Of a DNA stretch of 64,000 bases, positions 34,625-46,936 are shown one piece after another. Position 1 is the stretch's first letter; each line of letters starts with the position of its first letter. The stretch lies in assembly GCA_963682025.1 (NCBI GenBank), contig OY821518.1, forward strand, positions 150,258,754 to 150,322,753, given 5' to 3'. The notes under the pieces were generated by a model, which had not been told where the DNA came from, did not search any database, and saw only the letters and a program-made list of their open reading frames with translations. Made by a program: the position numbers and the translations under genes. This DNA comes from Cordilura impudica (lineage: Eukaryota > Arthropoda > Insecta > Diptera > Scathophagidae).

Positions 34625-35957
34625 TTCACTTTTAATTTTTCAATTTCCATTTGCCATTTGTCATTTTTCAATTTTCATTTTTCGATTTCATTCTCCATTT
34701 TCCGTTTTGCATTTTCCATTTTTCATATTTCATTTTTCAATTTTCTTTTTCCATTTTCCATTTTGCAATTTTCATTTTCCATTTTTCATTTTTCAATTTT
34801 CAATTTTTCATTTTTCAATTTTCATTTTCCATTCTCCATTTTTCATTTTCTATTTTCTATTTTCCATTTTTCATTTTCCATTTTCCGTTTTTCATTTTCC
34901 ATTCTCTATTTTTCATTTTCTATTTTCCATTTTTCATTTTCCATTTTTCATTTTTTATTTTTCAATTTTCTTTTTTCATTTTCCATTTTCCATTTTTCAT
35001 TTTTCATTTTACATTTTACAACTTACATTCTACATTTTACATTTTACATTTAACATTTTACATTTTTCGTTTTACGTTTTACGTTTTACATTTTATATTT
35101 TACATTTTACATTTTACATTTTACATGTTACATTTTACATTTTACATTTTACATTTTACATGTTACATGTTACATTTTACATTCTACATTTTACATTTTA
35201 CATTTTACATTTAACATTTTACATTTTTCGTTTTACGTTTTACATTTTACATTTTATATTTTACATTTTACATTTTACATGTTACATTTTACATTTTACA
35301 TTTAACATTTTACATTTCACATTTTACATTTTACATTTTACATTTTACATTTTACATTTTACATTTTACATTTAAATTTTACATTTTACATTTTACATTT
35401 TCCATTTTCTGTTTTTAAATTTCCATTTTCCATTCTCCATTTTCCATTTTCCTTTTCCATTTTTCATTTTCCATTTTTCACTTTTAGTTTTAATTTTTTC
35501 TTTCATATTGGCGATTTTTTTTATTATAACGTGATAACGATAAAAAAAATATATGGCAATACTACTAATATGAGCTATGTTATTGTGTTCTTGGTATTGT
35601 TAATATATGTATGCATAATTTTTTGTGGCATTTTTTTTATGTTGTTGTACAATTATAATGTTCAACCCCTAAACTGTTACAACAAACACACAGGGTTTTA
35701 TCCAATTTTCAATACCAACCTGCTGGGAATTATGGCAAATGATATTATTGTAGCCTTATCCACTTAGATGGCTTTTTTTGTGAATGAGCGTGATTTCAAC
35801 AGACAGACGGACAGACGGACATCGCTATATCGACTCGAGCTGTGATAAGGATCAAGAATATATATACTTTATGGGGTCGGAAATTAGTTTTTTGATGCGT
35901 TACAAACGGAATCACAAACGTATATATACCCTCTACCGCTGACGTGTGGAGGGTATA
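33824..35957 (+). mobile_element. CAAG-type repeat R2 filled with heptamer microsatellite
   Basis: Insertion in hAT2-A defined by comparison with hAT2-B at 51387-51395 (CTTAAAAAACTAAG uninterrupted). Starts CAAGTAAGAATGTTAAATTC, has the 5' hairpin ATTCGGC-TGA-GCCGAAT (33840-33856), a GATACCCTCCACC motif, about 1.6 kb of microsatellite, then the family's 3' block (CGGACAGACGGACATCGCTA ... TATGGGGTCGG ... ACAAACGGAATCACAAA) and the terminal GTGGAGGGTATAAA. No target duplication beyond As, and no ORF of substance. Confidence 0.8.
33880..35490. repeat. Heptanucleotide microsatellite with variant blocks
   Basis: Period-7 array whose unit changes along its length: TTTTTAA (33880-34030), TTTTCAA/TTTTCCA/TTTTCAT mixtures (34030-35010), ATTTTAC (35010-35400), TTTTCCA again (35400-35490). 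Long F-, H- and I-rich ORFs here are artefacts. Confidence 0.9.
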
Positions 35958-35971
35958 AAAACTAAGTGTAT

Positions 35972-37541
35972 TTAGGCATTATAAATTAAGTTTTCCAAAT
36001 TTAAGATTTTGTAACAATTTCTTATTAACAAAATATGTTTTAAATTTGAAGAACTTAATTTATTTCTCTGCTTGGAACAAATAAATTTTAAGTCGGAAAA
36101 AATTTGTTCGCAGCAATATGTAGAAGGAAAAAGGGATAACAATTTCAAAGCATTTCTTTTTAACTCTGGAAAATCGAAATCACTTAGATTTTTCCAGAAT
36201 TCTATTCCGATTTTTCCCGGAGCTTGGACTTCGGTTCGAAGAAATATAATTTCTGATTGTATATGGAACTCATATTGAGTAACATCACAGTTATAAGGGT
36301 TATTAAATAAATCCAACTGCAGTTGTATACTATTAAAATCTGCAAACCTGTCTTCAAAACTGTTGAGCAGTGTATCAAAAATCTCAACTCGCATAGTTTT
36401 CACAGCATCGCACAGCGATTCGCGCAATAGAGATGTTTTTTTAAAACTGGAAAAGCCATCTGATTTAATTTGGCAAAGTATAATAAAAAGTTTTGTTTTA
36501 AAATTAAATAAAATTTTACAAATATCAGATATATTCTTACCTTTTCCTTAAAGCTCTAAGTTGAAATCCTTAAGCAAAGAAGTTGTATCAGCTAGAAAAG
36601 CTAGATCTGATATGAATTGTGTATCTTTTAAAAAATTTTTTGCCGACTCATCGATATTTTCTTTTTCTAAAAACTCTAAGACTTCCTCTTTTAAATCATA
36701 TAGCCGGTTAAGACAGTTGCCACGACTGAGCCAACGTACCTCAGTAAACATTTTAAGATCATTGAAAGCTGCGTTTTTAGATATTAGAAATTTTATAAAT
36801 TTTCGATGAGTGAGGGCATTGTGTCCTCTTATTTTATTTATAATGCGCTCTGCGGTCTTCATAGTAGAGTCTTGAGTAATAAATTTAGACGCAAGCGCGG
36901 CTTGATGGATAATGCAGTGAGAGTTTTGCATTGCCATTCCACTTTTTTTATATTACCTATCAAACCTGTGTTTTTTCCTACCATGACATTTGCCCCGTAT
37001 GTGCAGACACCGACAATTTTGTTTACATCAACAATAGAGACAAGTTTATCGCTTACAACTTCCATCAAAAGCTTTCCATTACATGTCCATAGAAGGTTTC
37101 CAATGTCAACATTGATTCAAAAACATTAAAATGTTCATCAATGCATCTTACACAGACAACCAGTTGACAAAGATCCTTGACATCTATACTTTCATCTAAG
37201 CAAAACGAAAGAAATTTACAATTTATCAATTTTTCTTTAATAGAAGACTCCACCGAATTTCCTATTTGGGCAATACGCCTAGCCACAGTTTGGGGTGACA
37301 AGGGAATTGACTTTATGAAATCTGTTCAATAATTTAACGTTTGAAAAGTTTTTTGTAAAATATTTTTTGCTAACATTCCATCCATAAATGGTCTGCCTTG
37401 CTGAGCGATTTCCAAGCTTATTTGGCTTGAAATCTCCATTTTTAATTTTTTATTTTGCAAAATTTCCTCATTTTGCTCTTCTTGCAGAACCCATTCTTTA
37501 ATTTTTTGCATATAAAGGTTTTTTTGCCTAAGAAAAAACAT
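35972..37541 (-). pseudogene. hAT2-A transposase (broken, catalytic D to Y)
   Basis: Minus-strand segments form a FAM200/ZBED5-type hAT transposase. The N-terminal part reads MFFLRQKNLYMQKIKEWVLQ, then SFCLDESIDVKDLCQLVVCV with the first catalytic D, VGVCTYGANVMVGKNTG (second D changed to Y; copy B has CTDGANVLVGKNTG), EVRWLSRGNCLNRLYDLKEE, a 94 bp intron (36447-36540, GTAAG..CAG) and the C-terminal dimerisation block FPELKRNALKLLSLFPSTY ... EQIFSDLKFICSKQRNKLS. Frameshifts near 37310, 37066 and 36900. The BED finger is not preserved. Confidence 0.8.
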
Positions 37542-37934
37542 TTTCCTTTTTTCCTCTTTTAATTTATTTATTTCTTTGTGAAAAAGGTCAAAATGCCTTT
37601 AATTGAAAATGTTTTCTTTGTTTTAAATGTTTGGTAACATAAAACGCATTGCATGTTACCAAAAGCATTTTTAATGACAAAAAAAAAAAAATTTCTGTGT
37701 TCCATTATACTATTTTGTTTGCTGGTTTATTTTGAAATTAAATAAAAGCTGAAAAAACAATAAAGCTGAAAAAAAGCAGCAAGCATCCGCACATGTTCAC
37801 TCGTTAACACTCAATTAACGACTGAAATCAAACTGAAATAGAAGAGAACAAGCGTCGGTGTGAGTTTTTTTTTTATTGTTTTTGTAGCACAATTGTGTAC
37901 AGAAAATGAATATATTGATTACTCTGTTTTAGAC

Positions 37935-38570
37935 ATTCGATAAATTCAACAATTGTGGAAGAAGTGCAAGTGGCCAAAGTATTCGGAAATAATTGAAACA
38001 CACTTGGGAACGTCGTTGCTTTTGCCCGTTGTTACTCGTTGGCTACAAAGAAAAGTTAAATAATCTCTGCGATAAGCTGACTATGCCACATTTTTCTCCA
38101 GCTGACTTACAGTACCTGGAGATGAACAATTGCTGAGGCGCTAGACTTTCTTCAAGGAGAAAACAACATACATTAAGGTAATACTGGTATGCTACATATC
38201 GAAGGCTTATATTCATTAACGGCTCTCTGGAAAGATATACTTGTTCATTGCTCAAGTTTTAGCGAATCGGCTAAACTTCTATAAGCCCTCCATATACAAA
38301 TATATTTTTTATTAATATATTGTGTTTCGTTGAAATATAAATTTATATTAATTTCATTAAACACAGGATTCTTAATACCGACTCTTGTGACACTCAGCAA
38401 TAGGCTGCATAAACTACGCAGAATCAAATATTCTGTTATTTTGAAAATGGAACAGCAGTTAAGAGAAAGGTTTCAACCATGTTGCAGCCTGAGGCAAATA
38501 TCGCACTTGCTGCAATAGTACTAACTCCAAGCATCAGAATGAAATGGTTCAAGGTTTGCAGTGATTAATA
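37935..38570 (+). pseudogene. hAT transposase fragment (right arm)
   Basis: Plus-strand counterpart of 24170-24790: WPKYSEIIETHLGTSLLLPV followed by VTRW, a deletion of about 40 bp relative to the left arm, a second piece preserving SPADLQYLE, and near 38480-38550 LQPEANIALAAIVLTPSIRM before KWF, a typical late hAT segment. Stops and frameshifts throughout. Confidence 0.6.
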
Positions 38571-38889
38571 GCATGATCAGACGGCAAAATGAACTACTTG
38601 ATTCGCTCTCTGAATCATAATTGCGAACCTTGGTGTTCAGACGAGTGTCCTTGGGTCATTTTGACGTTTATATTTTTTGTGCAAATATTATAAGAGATCC
38701 TTCTTTCTACACTTTAGTGAAATATTTCATTTTTTCCATTTTTATTTGAATATATATATGTAAATATATACTTTCTATTTGTTAAATGTTTCTATTTATT
38801 TTATTGCACAAATTAATTTTTTGTTTTTTCTTTGTCTATATATTTTTGACAGCTAGTTCAGATAAACTAGCGATAATTTCATATCAATC

Positions 38890-39273
38890 TTGGAGAAGAC
38901 TCTTAATATTTCTAGGTTCACAACTTGGTTCAAAATGAACCAAGTAGATTCGCTCTCAAAATTTTGTATGGCGAATCAAGTAGATTCAATCATGATTCGG
39001 GCGCGAACCGTGAATGAGAGAGCGAACCCCGAATCTTGCAGTCCGTGTGAACATATCATTAGTCCAGAAATGTCGGAACTAACTTTCGAGAATATAACGA
39101 GGAGAATTTTGAATTACGCCAAAAATTGCAATACATATAATTTTGAAATGAAAAATAATAGTTTATCGACTATACCCGATTTTTTTAATTTTAATGATGA
39201 TGAGCTAACGCGTGCATTAATATGCATTTTTTTTAATATTAAAGATTTAACTTTGCAGATGATGAAATTGTAA
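38890..39273 (+). CDS. Unrecognised ORF in the right arm, 127 codons
   Basis: Open frame also partly preserved in the left arm (12716-13036, minus). Shared core SELTFENITRRIL, then KNCNTYNFEMKNNSLST and FNDDELTRALICIFFN. The arms differ by a 15 bp in-frame deletion, and both keep the frame, which is mild evidence of past coding. Downstream a TTGCAG acceptor-like site (39254-39259) and a further open stretch (VTSLSPQDRRSTISSS) suggest a spliced gene. Function unknown; it may be part of the hAT-containing repeat. Confidence 0.3.
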   Translation: MEKTLNISRFTTWFKMNQVDSLSKFCMANQVDSIMIRARTVNERANPESCSPCEHIISPEMSELTFENITRRILNYAKNCNTYNFEMKNNSLSTIPDFFNFNDDELTRALICIFFNIKDLTLQMMKL

Positions 39274-40640
39274 CAAGTCTTTCTCCACAAGACCGACGAT
39301 CAACAATAAGTTCTTCAGCTATTTAAATGACAATTCGTGTGCTGATGAGATTTGGCAAAAATATTATTTTGTAAAAGAAGCATATATTTATAAAAATATT
39401 AAATATTAATATTAAAATTAATTTTAATGAAAGCCAATTGCAAATATTTGTAAATAAGAATGTTTTTTGTTATAAATTACTTAAATTGTGTTGCTATTAA
39501 AATAAATATGTGTATACATCTAATTTCGATTTAATTGATTATAATTTTTTCATGGTGTAAATGCAAATTTTTTAAAATAACATTATGTAAATTCAATAGA
39601 TTTTGAAAATATTAAAAAAAAAAATAAAAATGAAAAGTTATCTATGAAAGTAGTCGAATTATTTTTTGATTACTTCTGATTCTTTTTGATTATTTTTTGG
39701 TAATTTCATTATTATTATTTTTAGATTATTTGTAATCGTAATCAATAAGTAATCCAGAATTGCGCAATAGAGGATTATATATATAATCATTACAATTCTT
39801 TTTAAAATTTAACAGCTATGGTTTAAATATATTCAAATTACAGACACAAATAGCTTAATAATACAAAATTATATCACTTTTCCTTAAATTCATACACACA
39901 AAGTTTTGTTCAGTAATTTAACAGTATTTTTTCTTTCCTGAAATATTTGGAAATCAAACATATGTAAGTTGTTTTTTTCAAAAGTCCACAAGTAATATTC
40001 CGTGTTTATACTATTTTAAATAAGGGCATATATTTGAGGAGAAATGCTGAACCCAGCACTTGCAGTATCATTAAAAAAACGAAGATTTTGAACACGTCAT
40101 TTGCAGAGAAAACCTTTAAATGAGTCAATGGTACCAAGCAAATTAATTCGCCAGCTGAACTGAAAATATTCTATTTGTGCAAAAAGGAACATATAATATT
40201 TCTAGCGACTTTTCGTGAAATCGTTAATAAATTTCTGGCAACGCATTAGAAGCTAGGTCTGTGGTTTTCTGGAATAACCGCGTATGTCCATTTTTGTCAG
40301 TTTTGAGTTAACAATGAAAAATATATATTAATTTTTAACGCTCTTTACATGTGTTAAATTTAAAAAAAAATATTGACCACTTCTGAATTTTTTCTTTAAA
40401 TAACGACGTAACGTAACTTATTTTTAATTTTTAATTTCTAATTTTTAATTTTTAATTTTTAATTTTTAATTTTTAATTTTTAATTTTTAATTTTTAATTT
40501 TTAATTTTTAATTTTTAATTTTTAATTTTTAATTTTTAATTTTTAATTTTTAATTTTTAATTTTTAATTTTTAATTTTTAATTTTTAATTTATAATTTTT
40601 AATTTTTAATTTTATTATTTTTAATTTTTAATTTTTAATA

Positions 40641-41255
40641 TTTAATTTTAATTTTAATTTTAATTTTAATTTTAATTTTAATTTTAATTTTAATTTTAAT
40701 TTTAATTTTAATTTTAATTTTAATTTTAATTTTAATTTTAATTTTAATTTTAATTTTAATTTTAATTTTAATTTTAATTTTAATTTTAATTTTAATTTTA
40801 ATTTTAATTTTAATTTTAATTTTAATTTTAATTTTAATTTTAATTTTAATTTTAATTTTAATTTTAATTTTAATTTTAATTTTAATTTTAATTTTAATTT
40901 TAATTTTAATTTTAATTTTAATTTTAATTTTAATTTTAATTTTAATTTTAATTTTAATTTTAATTTTAATTTTAATTTTAATTTTAATTTTAATTTTAAT
41001 TTTAATTTTAATTTTAATTTTAATTTTAATTTTAATTTTAATTTTAATTTTAATTTTAATTTTAATTTTAATTTTAATTTTAATTTTAATTTTAATTTTA
41101 ATTTTAATTTTAATTTTAATTTTAATTTTAATTTTAATTTTAATTTTAATTTTAATTTTAATTTTAATTTTAATTTTAATTTTAATTTTAATTTTAATTT
41201 TAATTTTAATTTTAATTTTAATTTTAATTTTAATTTTAATTTTAATTTTAATTTT
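40641..41255. repeat. (TTTTAA)n hexamer tract, about 102 copies
   Basis: Uninterrupted perfect hexamers for about 615 bp inside the heptamer array, implying a recent homogenisation by slippage or assembly of long reads in a pure repeat. Confidence 0.95.
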
Positions 41256-43911
41256 AATATTAATTTTAATTTTAATTTTTAATTCTTAATTTTTAATTTT
41301 TAATTTTTAATTGTTAATTTTTAATTTTTAATTTTTAATTTTTAATTTTTAATTTAAAATTTTTAATTTTTGATTTTTAAATTTTAATTTTTAATTTTTA
41401 ATTTTTAATTTTTTATTTAATTTTTAATTTTTAATTTTTAATTTTTAATTTTTAATTTTTAATTTTTAATTTTTAATTTTTAATTTTTAATTTTTAATTT
41501 TTATTTTTTAATTTTTAATTTTTAATTTTTAATTTTTAATTTTTAATTTTTAATTTTTAATTTTTATTTTTTAATTTTTAATTTTTAATTTTTAATTTTT
41601 AATTTTTAATTTTTAATTTTTAATTTTTAATTTTTAATTTTTAATTTTTAATTTTTAATTTTTAATTTTTAATTTTTAATTTTTAATTTTTAATTTTTAA
41701 TTTTTAATTTTTTATTTTTAATTTTTAATTTTTAATTTTGAATTTTGAATTTTGAATTTTTAATTTTTAATATTTAATTTTAAATTTTTAATTTTTCATT
41801 TTTAATTTTTAATTTTTAATTTTTTATTTTAATTTTTAATTTTTAATTTTTAATTTTTAATTTTTAATTTTTAATTTTTAATTTTTAATTTTTAATTTTT
41901 AATTTTTAATTTTTAATTTTTAATTTTTAATTTTTAATTTTTAATTTTTAATTTTTAATTTTTAATTTTTAATTTTTAATTTTTAATTTTTAATTTTTAA
42001 TTTTTAATTTTTAATTTTTAATTTTTAATTTTTAATTTTTAATTTTTAATTTTTAATTTTTAATTTTTAATTTTTAATTTTTAATTTTTAATTTTTTATT
42101 TTTTATTTTTAATTTTTAATTTTTAATTTTTAATTTTAAATTTTTTATTTTTAATTTTAAATTTTTAATTTTTAGTTTTTAATTTTTAATTTTTAAATTT
42201 TTATTTTTAATTTTTAATTTTTAATTTATGATTTTTAATTTTTAAGTTTTAATTTTTAATTTTTAATTTTTAATTTTTTATTTTTAAATTTTAATTTTTA
42301 ATTTTTAATTTTTAATTTTTAATTTTTAATTTTTAATATTTAAGTTTTAAGTTTTAAGTTTTAATTTTTAATTTTTAATTTTTAATTTTTAATTTTTAAT
42401 TTTTAATTTTTAATTTTTAATTTTTAATTTTTAATTTTTAATTTTTAATTTTTAGTTTTTAATTTTTAATTATTAATTTTTAATTTTTAATTTTTTATTT
42501 TTAATTTTTAATTTTTATTTTTTAATTTTTAATTTAAATTTTTGATTTTTAATTTTAAATTTTTAATTTTAAATTTAAAATTTTAAATTTTAAATTTTAA
42601 ATTTTAAATTTTAAATTTTAAATTTTAAATTTCAAATTTTTAATTTTTAATTTTTAAGTTTTAATTTTTAATTTTTAATTTTTAATTTTTAATTTTTAAT
42701 TTTTAATTTTTAATTTTTAATTTTTAATTTTGAATTTTGAATTTTGAATTTTTAATTTTTAATATTTAATTTTAAATTTTTAATTTTTCATTTTTAATTT
42801 TTAATTTTCCATTTTTAATTTTTAATTTTTAATTTTTTATTTTAATTTTTAATTTTTAATTTTTAATTTTTAATTTTTAATTTTTAATTTTTAATTTTTA
42901 ATTTTTAATTTTTAATTTTTAATTTTTTATTTTTAATTTTTAATTTTTAATTTTTAATTTTTAATTTTTAATTTTTAATTTTTAATTTTTAATTTTTAAT
43001 TTTTAATTTTTAATTTTTAATTTTTAATTTTTAATTTTTAATTTTTTATTTTTAATTTTTAATTTTTAATTTTTAATGTTTAATTTTTAATTTTTAATTT
43101 TAAATTTTTAATTTTAAATTTTTAATTTTTAGTTTTTAATTTTTAATTTTTTATTTTTAATTTTTAATTTTTAATTTTTAATTTTTAATTTTTAATTTAT
43201 AATTTTTAATTTTTAATTTTTAATTTTTAATTTTTAAGTTTTAATTTTTAATTTTTAATTTTTTATTTTTTATTTTTAATTTTTAATTTTTAATTTTTAA
43301 TTTTTAATTTTTAATTTTTAATTTTTAATTTTTAATTTTTAATTTTTAATTTTTAATTTTTAATTTTTAATCTTTAATTTTTAATTTTTAATTTTTAATT
43401 TTTAATTTACAATTTTTAATTTTTAATTTTTAATTTTTAATTTTTAATTTTTAATTTTTAATTTTTAATTTTTAATTTTTAATTTTTAATTTTTAATTTT
43501 TAATTTTTAATTTTTATTTTTTAATTTTTAATTTTATTTATTAATTTTTAATTTTTAATTTTTTAATATTTAAATTTTAATTTTTAATTTTTAATTTTTA
43601 ATTTTTAATTTTTAATTTTTAATTTTTAATTTTTAATTTTTAATTTTTAATTTTTAATTTTGAATTTTTAATTTTTAATTTTTAATTTTTAATATTTAAG
43701 TTTTAAGTTTTAAGTTTTAATTTTTAATTTTTAATTTTTAATTTTTAATTTTTAATTTTTAGTTTTTAATTTTTTATTTTTAATTATTAATTTTTAATTT
43801 TTAATTTTTAATTTTTTATTTTTAATTTTTATTTTTTAATTTTTAATTTTTAATTTTTAATTTTTAATTTAAAATTTTTAATTTTTAATTTAAAATTTTT
43901 AATTTTTAATT

Positions 43912-44463
43912 TTGGCACTCAAAACGTGTAACTCGGTAAATATATTATTTAGTAACACAAAATCAAAACTAGAAAAGGAGGAAAAATCAAACTTGATATA
44001 CAAAATAAATTGTAACGGCAACGGGACCAACATATGTGACAAAACATATGTAGGTACTACGAAAACAAAATTAAAAAATAGACTTTCTTCACACAAATCA
44101 GATCTCAAGGCGATAAGCAAACCAATAGAGCAAAAAACTGCATTAGCAGCCCACTGTGCAATAACAGGCCACAAGCCAAATTTTGACACAGTAAGCATAT
44201 TACAACAGGAGAACAATTACAAAAAGAGATTCACATTAGAAATGCTCCACATAATCAATACACCCACACAACGGAGACTCAATTACAAAACAGATACTGA
44301 GAAATGCGCTCAGGTCTACAGACATCCCATCTTCTACAGACATCCCATTTCCCACCTTTTCTCTAAGTGCAAATTTATTTTTCTCACACATACATTCTCA
44401 ACTTTATTTTTGCGCATCACTGCGATAGACAAATATAAACGACAAACACAAAAGAACAATTAG
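43912..44463 (+). pseudogene. GIY-YIG endonuclease domain of a Penelope-like element
   Basis: About 183 codons open to a TAG at 44461-44463. The domain starts with the linker NILFSNTKSKLEKEEKSN; IYKINC supplies the first element of the fold and KTYVGTTKTKLKNRLSSHKS the YIG strand with the catalytic R and H. CxxxxC-type cysteines (NCNGNGTNIC) precede it, as in animal Penelope endonucleases. AAHCAITGHKPNFD follows with the conserved H. The tail (YRHPIFYRHPI) contains a short tandem repeat. 5'-truncated, so not autonomous. Confidence 0.8.
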
Positions 44464-44613
44464 TATGAAAAAAGCTGTTGTATAGTTAAGATGTAGCTTA
44501 GGTTTAAATTTTAAACAAAAAATGTCTTAATTTAAAGTAAATATACATTGTATATGTACAAAAATTAGTGTTCTTAAAATCTAATTATAAAAATTGTTAA
44601 TTTTCTTGTTTAG

Positions 44614-44652
44614 CTCCCAGAAGATGGTTAAAGAATTTAACCGAATTATCGG
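44614..44652 (+). ncRNA. Degenerate hammerhead-ribozyme-like motif, copy 1
   Basis: CAGAAGA (44618-44624) followed by stem GGTTAA/TTAACC (44626-44631 with 44637-44642) and GAAT (44643-44646). Penelope-like elements are known to carry hammerheads with core CUGANGA...GAAA; here position U4 is A and the last A is U, so cleavage is unlikely. Confidence 0.35.
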
Positions 44653-45488
44653 AAGAGAATAAAGAAATTTTATTACGAATCTTGTGTGTTTTATTTTAAT
44701 AACATACAACAAAAGACCTTAAGCCGAAATATAAACAATTTCAATTTTTAAATTTTTAATTTTTAATTTTTTATTTTTAATTTTTATTTTTTAATTTTTA
44801 ATTTTTATTTATATTTTTTAATTTTTAATGTTTAATTTTTAATTTTAAATTTAAAATTTTAAATTTTAAATTTTAAATTTTTAATTTTTAATTTTTAATT
44901 TTTAATTTTTAGTTTTTAATTTCTAATTTTTAATTTTTAATTTTTAATTTTTAATTTTTAATCTTTAATTTTTAATTTTTAATTTTTAATTTACAATTTT
45001 TAATTTTTAATTTTTAATTTTTAATTTTTAATTTTTAATTTTTAATTTTTAATTTTTAATTTTTAATTTTTAATTTTTATTTTTTAATTTTTAATTTTAT
45101 TTATTAATTTTTAATTTTTAATTTTTTAATATTTAATTTTTAATTTTTAATTTTTAATTTTTAATTTTTAATTTTTAATTTTTAATTTTTAATTTTTAAT
45201 TTTTAATTTTTAATTTTTAATTTTTAATTTTTAATTTTTAATTTTTAATTTTTAATTTTGAATTTTTAATTTTTAATTTTTAATTTTTAATATTTAAGTT
45301 TTAAGTTTTAAGTTTTAATTTTTAATTTTTAATTTTTAATTTTTAATTTTTAGTTTTTAATTTTTTATTTTTAATTATTAATTTTTAATTTTTAATTTTT
45401 AATTTTTTATTTTTAATTTTTATTTTTTAATTTTTAATTTTTAATTTAAAATTTTTAATTTTTAATTTAAAATTTTTAATTTTTAATT

Positions 45489-46040
45489 TTGGCACTCAAA
45501 ACGTGTAACTCGGTAAATATATTATTTAGTAACACAAAATCAAAACTAGAAAAGGAGGAAAAATCAAACTTGATATACAAAATAAATTGTAACGGCAACG
45601 GGACCAACATATGTGACAAAACATATGTAGGTACTACGAAAACAAAATTAAAAAATAGACTTTCTTCACACAAATCAGATCTCAAGGCGATAAGCAAACC
45701 AATAGAGCAAAAAACTGCATTAGCGGCCCAGTGTGCAATAACAGGCCACAAGCCAAATTTTGACACAGTAAGCATATTACAACAGGAGAACAATTACAAA
45801 AAGAGATTCACATTAGAAATGCTCCACATAATCAATACACCCACACAACGGAGACTCAATTACAAAACAGATACTGAGAAATGCGCTCAGGTCTACAGAC
45901 ATCCCATCTTCTACAGACATCCCATTTCCCACCTTTTCTCTAAGTGCAAATTTATTTTTCTCACACATACATTCTCAACTTTATTTTTGCGCATCACTGC
46001 GATAGACAAATATAAACGACAAACACAAAAGAACAATTAG
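45489..46040 (+). pseudogene. GIY-YIG endonuclease domain, copy 2
   Basis: Same 183-codon frame as copy 1; the conserved H of the AAHCAITGH segment is Q here (AAQCAITGH). 5'-truncated at the same base as copy 1. Confidence 0.8.
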
Positions 46041-46190
46041 TATGAAAAAAGCTGTTGTATAGTTAAGATGTAGCTTAGCTTTAAATTTTAAACAAAAAAT
46101 GTCTTAATTTAAAGTAAATATACATTGTATATGTACAAAAATTAGTGTTCTTAAAATCTAATTATAAAAATTGTTAATTTTCTTGTTTAG

Positions 46191-46229
46191 CTCCCAGAAG
46201 ATGGTTAAAGAATTTAACCGAATTATCGG
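46191..46229 (+). ncRNA. Degenerate hammerhead-like motif, copy 2
   Basis: Identical to the motif in copy 1; CAGAAGA at 46195-46201. Confidence 0.35.
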
Positions 46230-46589
46230 AAGAGAATAAAGAAATTTTATTACGAATCTTGTGTGTTTTATTTTAATAACATACAACAAAAGACCTTAAG
46301 CCGAAATATAAACAATTTCAATTTTTAAATTTTTAATTTTTTATTTTTAATTTTTATTTTTTAATTTTTAATTTTTATTTATATTTTTTAATTTTTAATG
46401 TTTAATTTTTAATTTTAAATTTTAAATTTTAAATTTTAAATTTTTAATTTTTAATTTTTAATTTTTAATTTTTAATTTTTAGTTTTTAATTTTTAATTTT
46501 TAATTTTTAATTTTTAGTTTTTAATTTTTAATTTTTAATTTCTAATTTTTAATTTTTAATTTTTAATTTTTAATTTTTAATTTTTAATT

Positions 46590-46936
46590 TTAATTTAATT
46601 TTAATTTTAATTTTAATTTTAATTTTAATTTTAATTTTAATTTTAATTTTAATTTTAATTTTAATTTTAATTTTAATTTTAATTTTAATTTTAATTTTAA
46701 TTTTAATTTTAATTTTAATTTTAATTTTAATTTTAATTTTAATTTTAATTTTAATTTTAATTTTAATTTTAATTTTAATTTTAATTTTAATTTTAATTTT
46801 AATTTTAATTTTAATTTTAATTTTAATTTTAATTTTAATTTTAATTTTAATTTTAATTTTAATTTTAATTTTAATTTTAATTTTAATTTTAATTTTAATT
46901 TTAATTTTAATTTTAATTTTAATTTTAATTTTAATT
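46590..46936. repeat. (TTTTAA)n hexamer tract, about 58 copies
   Basis: Second perfect hexamer tract. The KIKIKI-type ORF on the minus strand here is an artefact of the repeat. Confidence 0.95.

Larger units (their letters stand above)
33581..37926 (-). mobile_element. hAT2 copy A, interrupted by CAAG-type repeat R2
   Basis: Ends CAGAGTTAACC (33581) and complement TTACTCTG (37926). Nearly identical to copy B (51147-53314) except for the R2 insertion. Flanking 8-mers differ (GTGTATAG left, TTTTAGAC right), so this copy is not flanked by its own duplication. See the circular-permutation finding. Confidence 0.85.
37927..40420 (-). repeat. Right arm of inverted duplication, distal part
   Basis: Reverse complement of 10141-13035 plus 23768-24787, without the mariner-type and CMC insertions. 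Starts with TTTTAGAC, the target duplication of hAT2, and ends where the satellite begins at 40421. Confidence 0.85.
43912..44745 (+). mobile_element. Penelope-like element 3' fragment, copy 1
   Basis: Starts abruptly at the edge of the satellite (GGCACTCAAAACGTG) and ends about AACAATTTCAA before satellite resumes. Encodes the GIY-YIG endonuclease end of a Penelope-like retroelement and a 3' UTR with a degenerate hammerhead-like motif. The reverse transcriptase is absent. Forms a 1,577 bp tandem duplication with copy 2, satellite included. Confidence 0.8.
45489..46322 (+). mobile_element. Penelope-like element 3' fragment, copy 2
   Basis: Displaced exactly 1,577 bp from copy 1 and nearly identical: the clearest changes are at 45724, 45730 and 46079. 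The flanking satellite variants upstream (TTTATTTATTAA, TTTAATATTTAA) and downstream are also shared, so the duplication covers satellite and element together. Confidence 0.85.

Noticed and set aside
34022..35375. Several long F/H/I-rich ORFs (up to 222 codons)
   Set aside because: They are translations of period-7 microsatellite in all frames; no start context, no conserved composition beyond the repeat.
43899..44216. Minus-strand ORF opposite the GIY-YIG frame
   Set aside because: Antisense shadow of the Penelope endonuclease frame; the same shadow recurs in copy 2.
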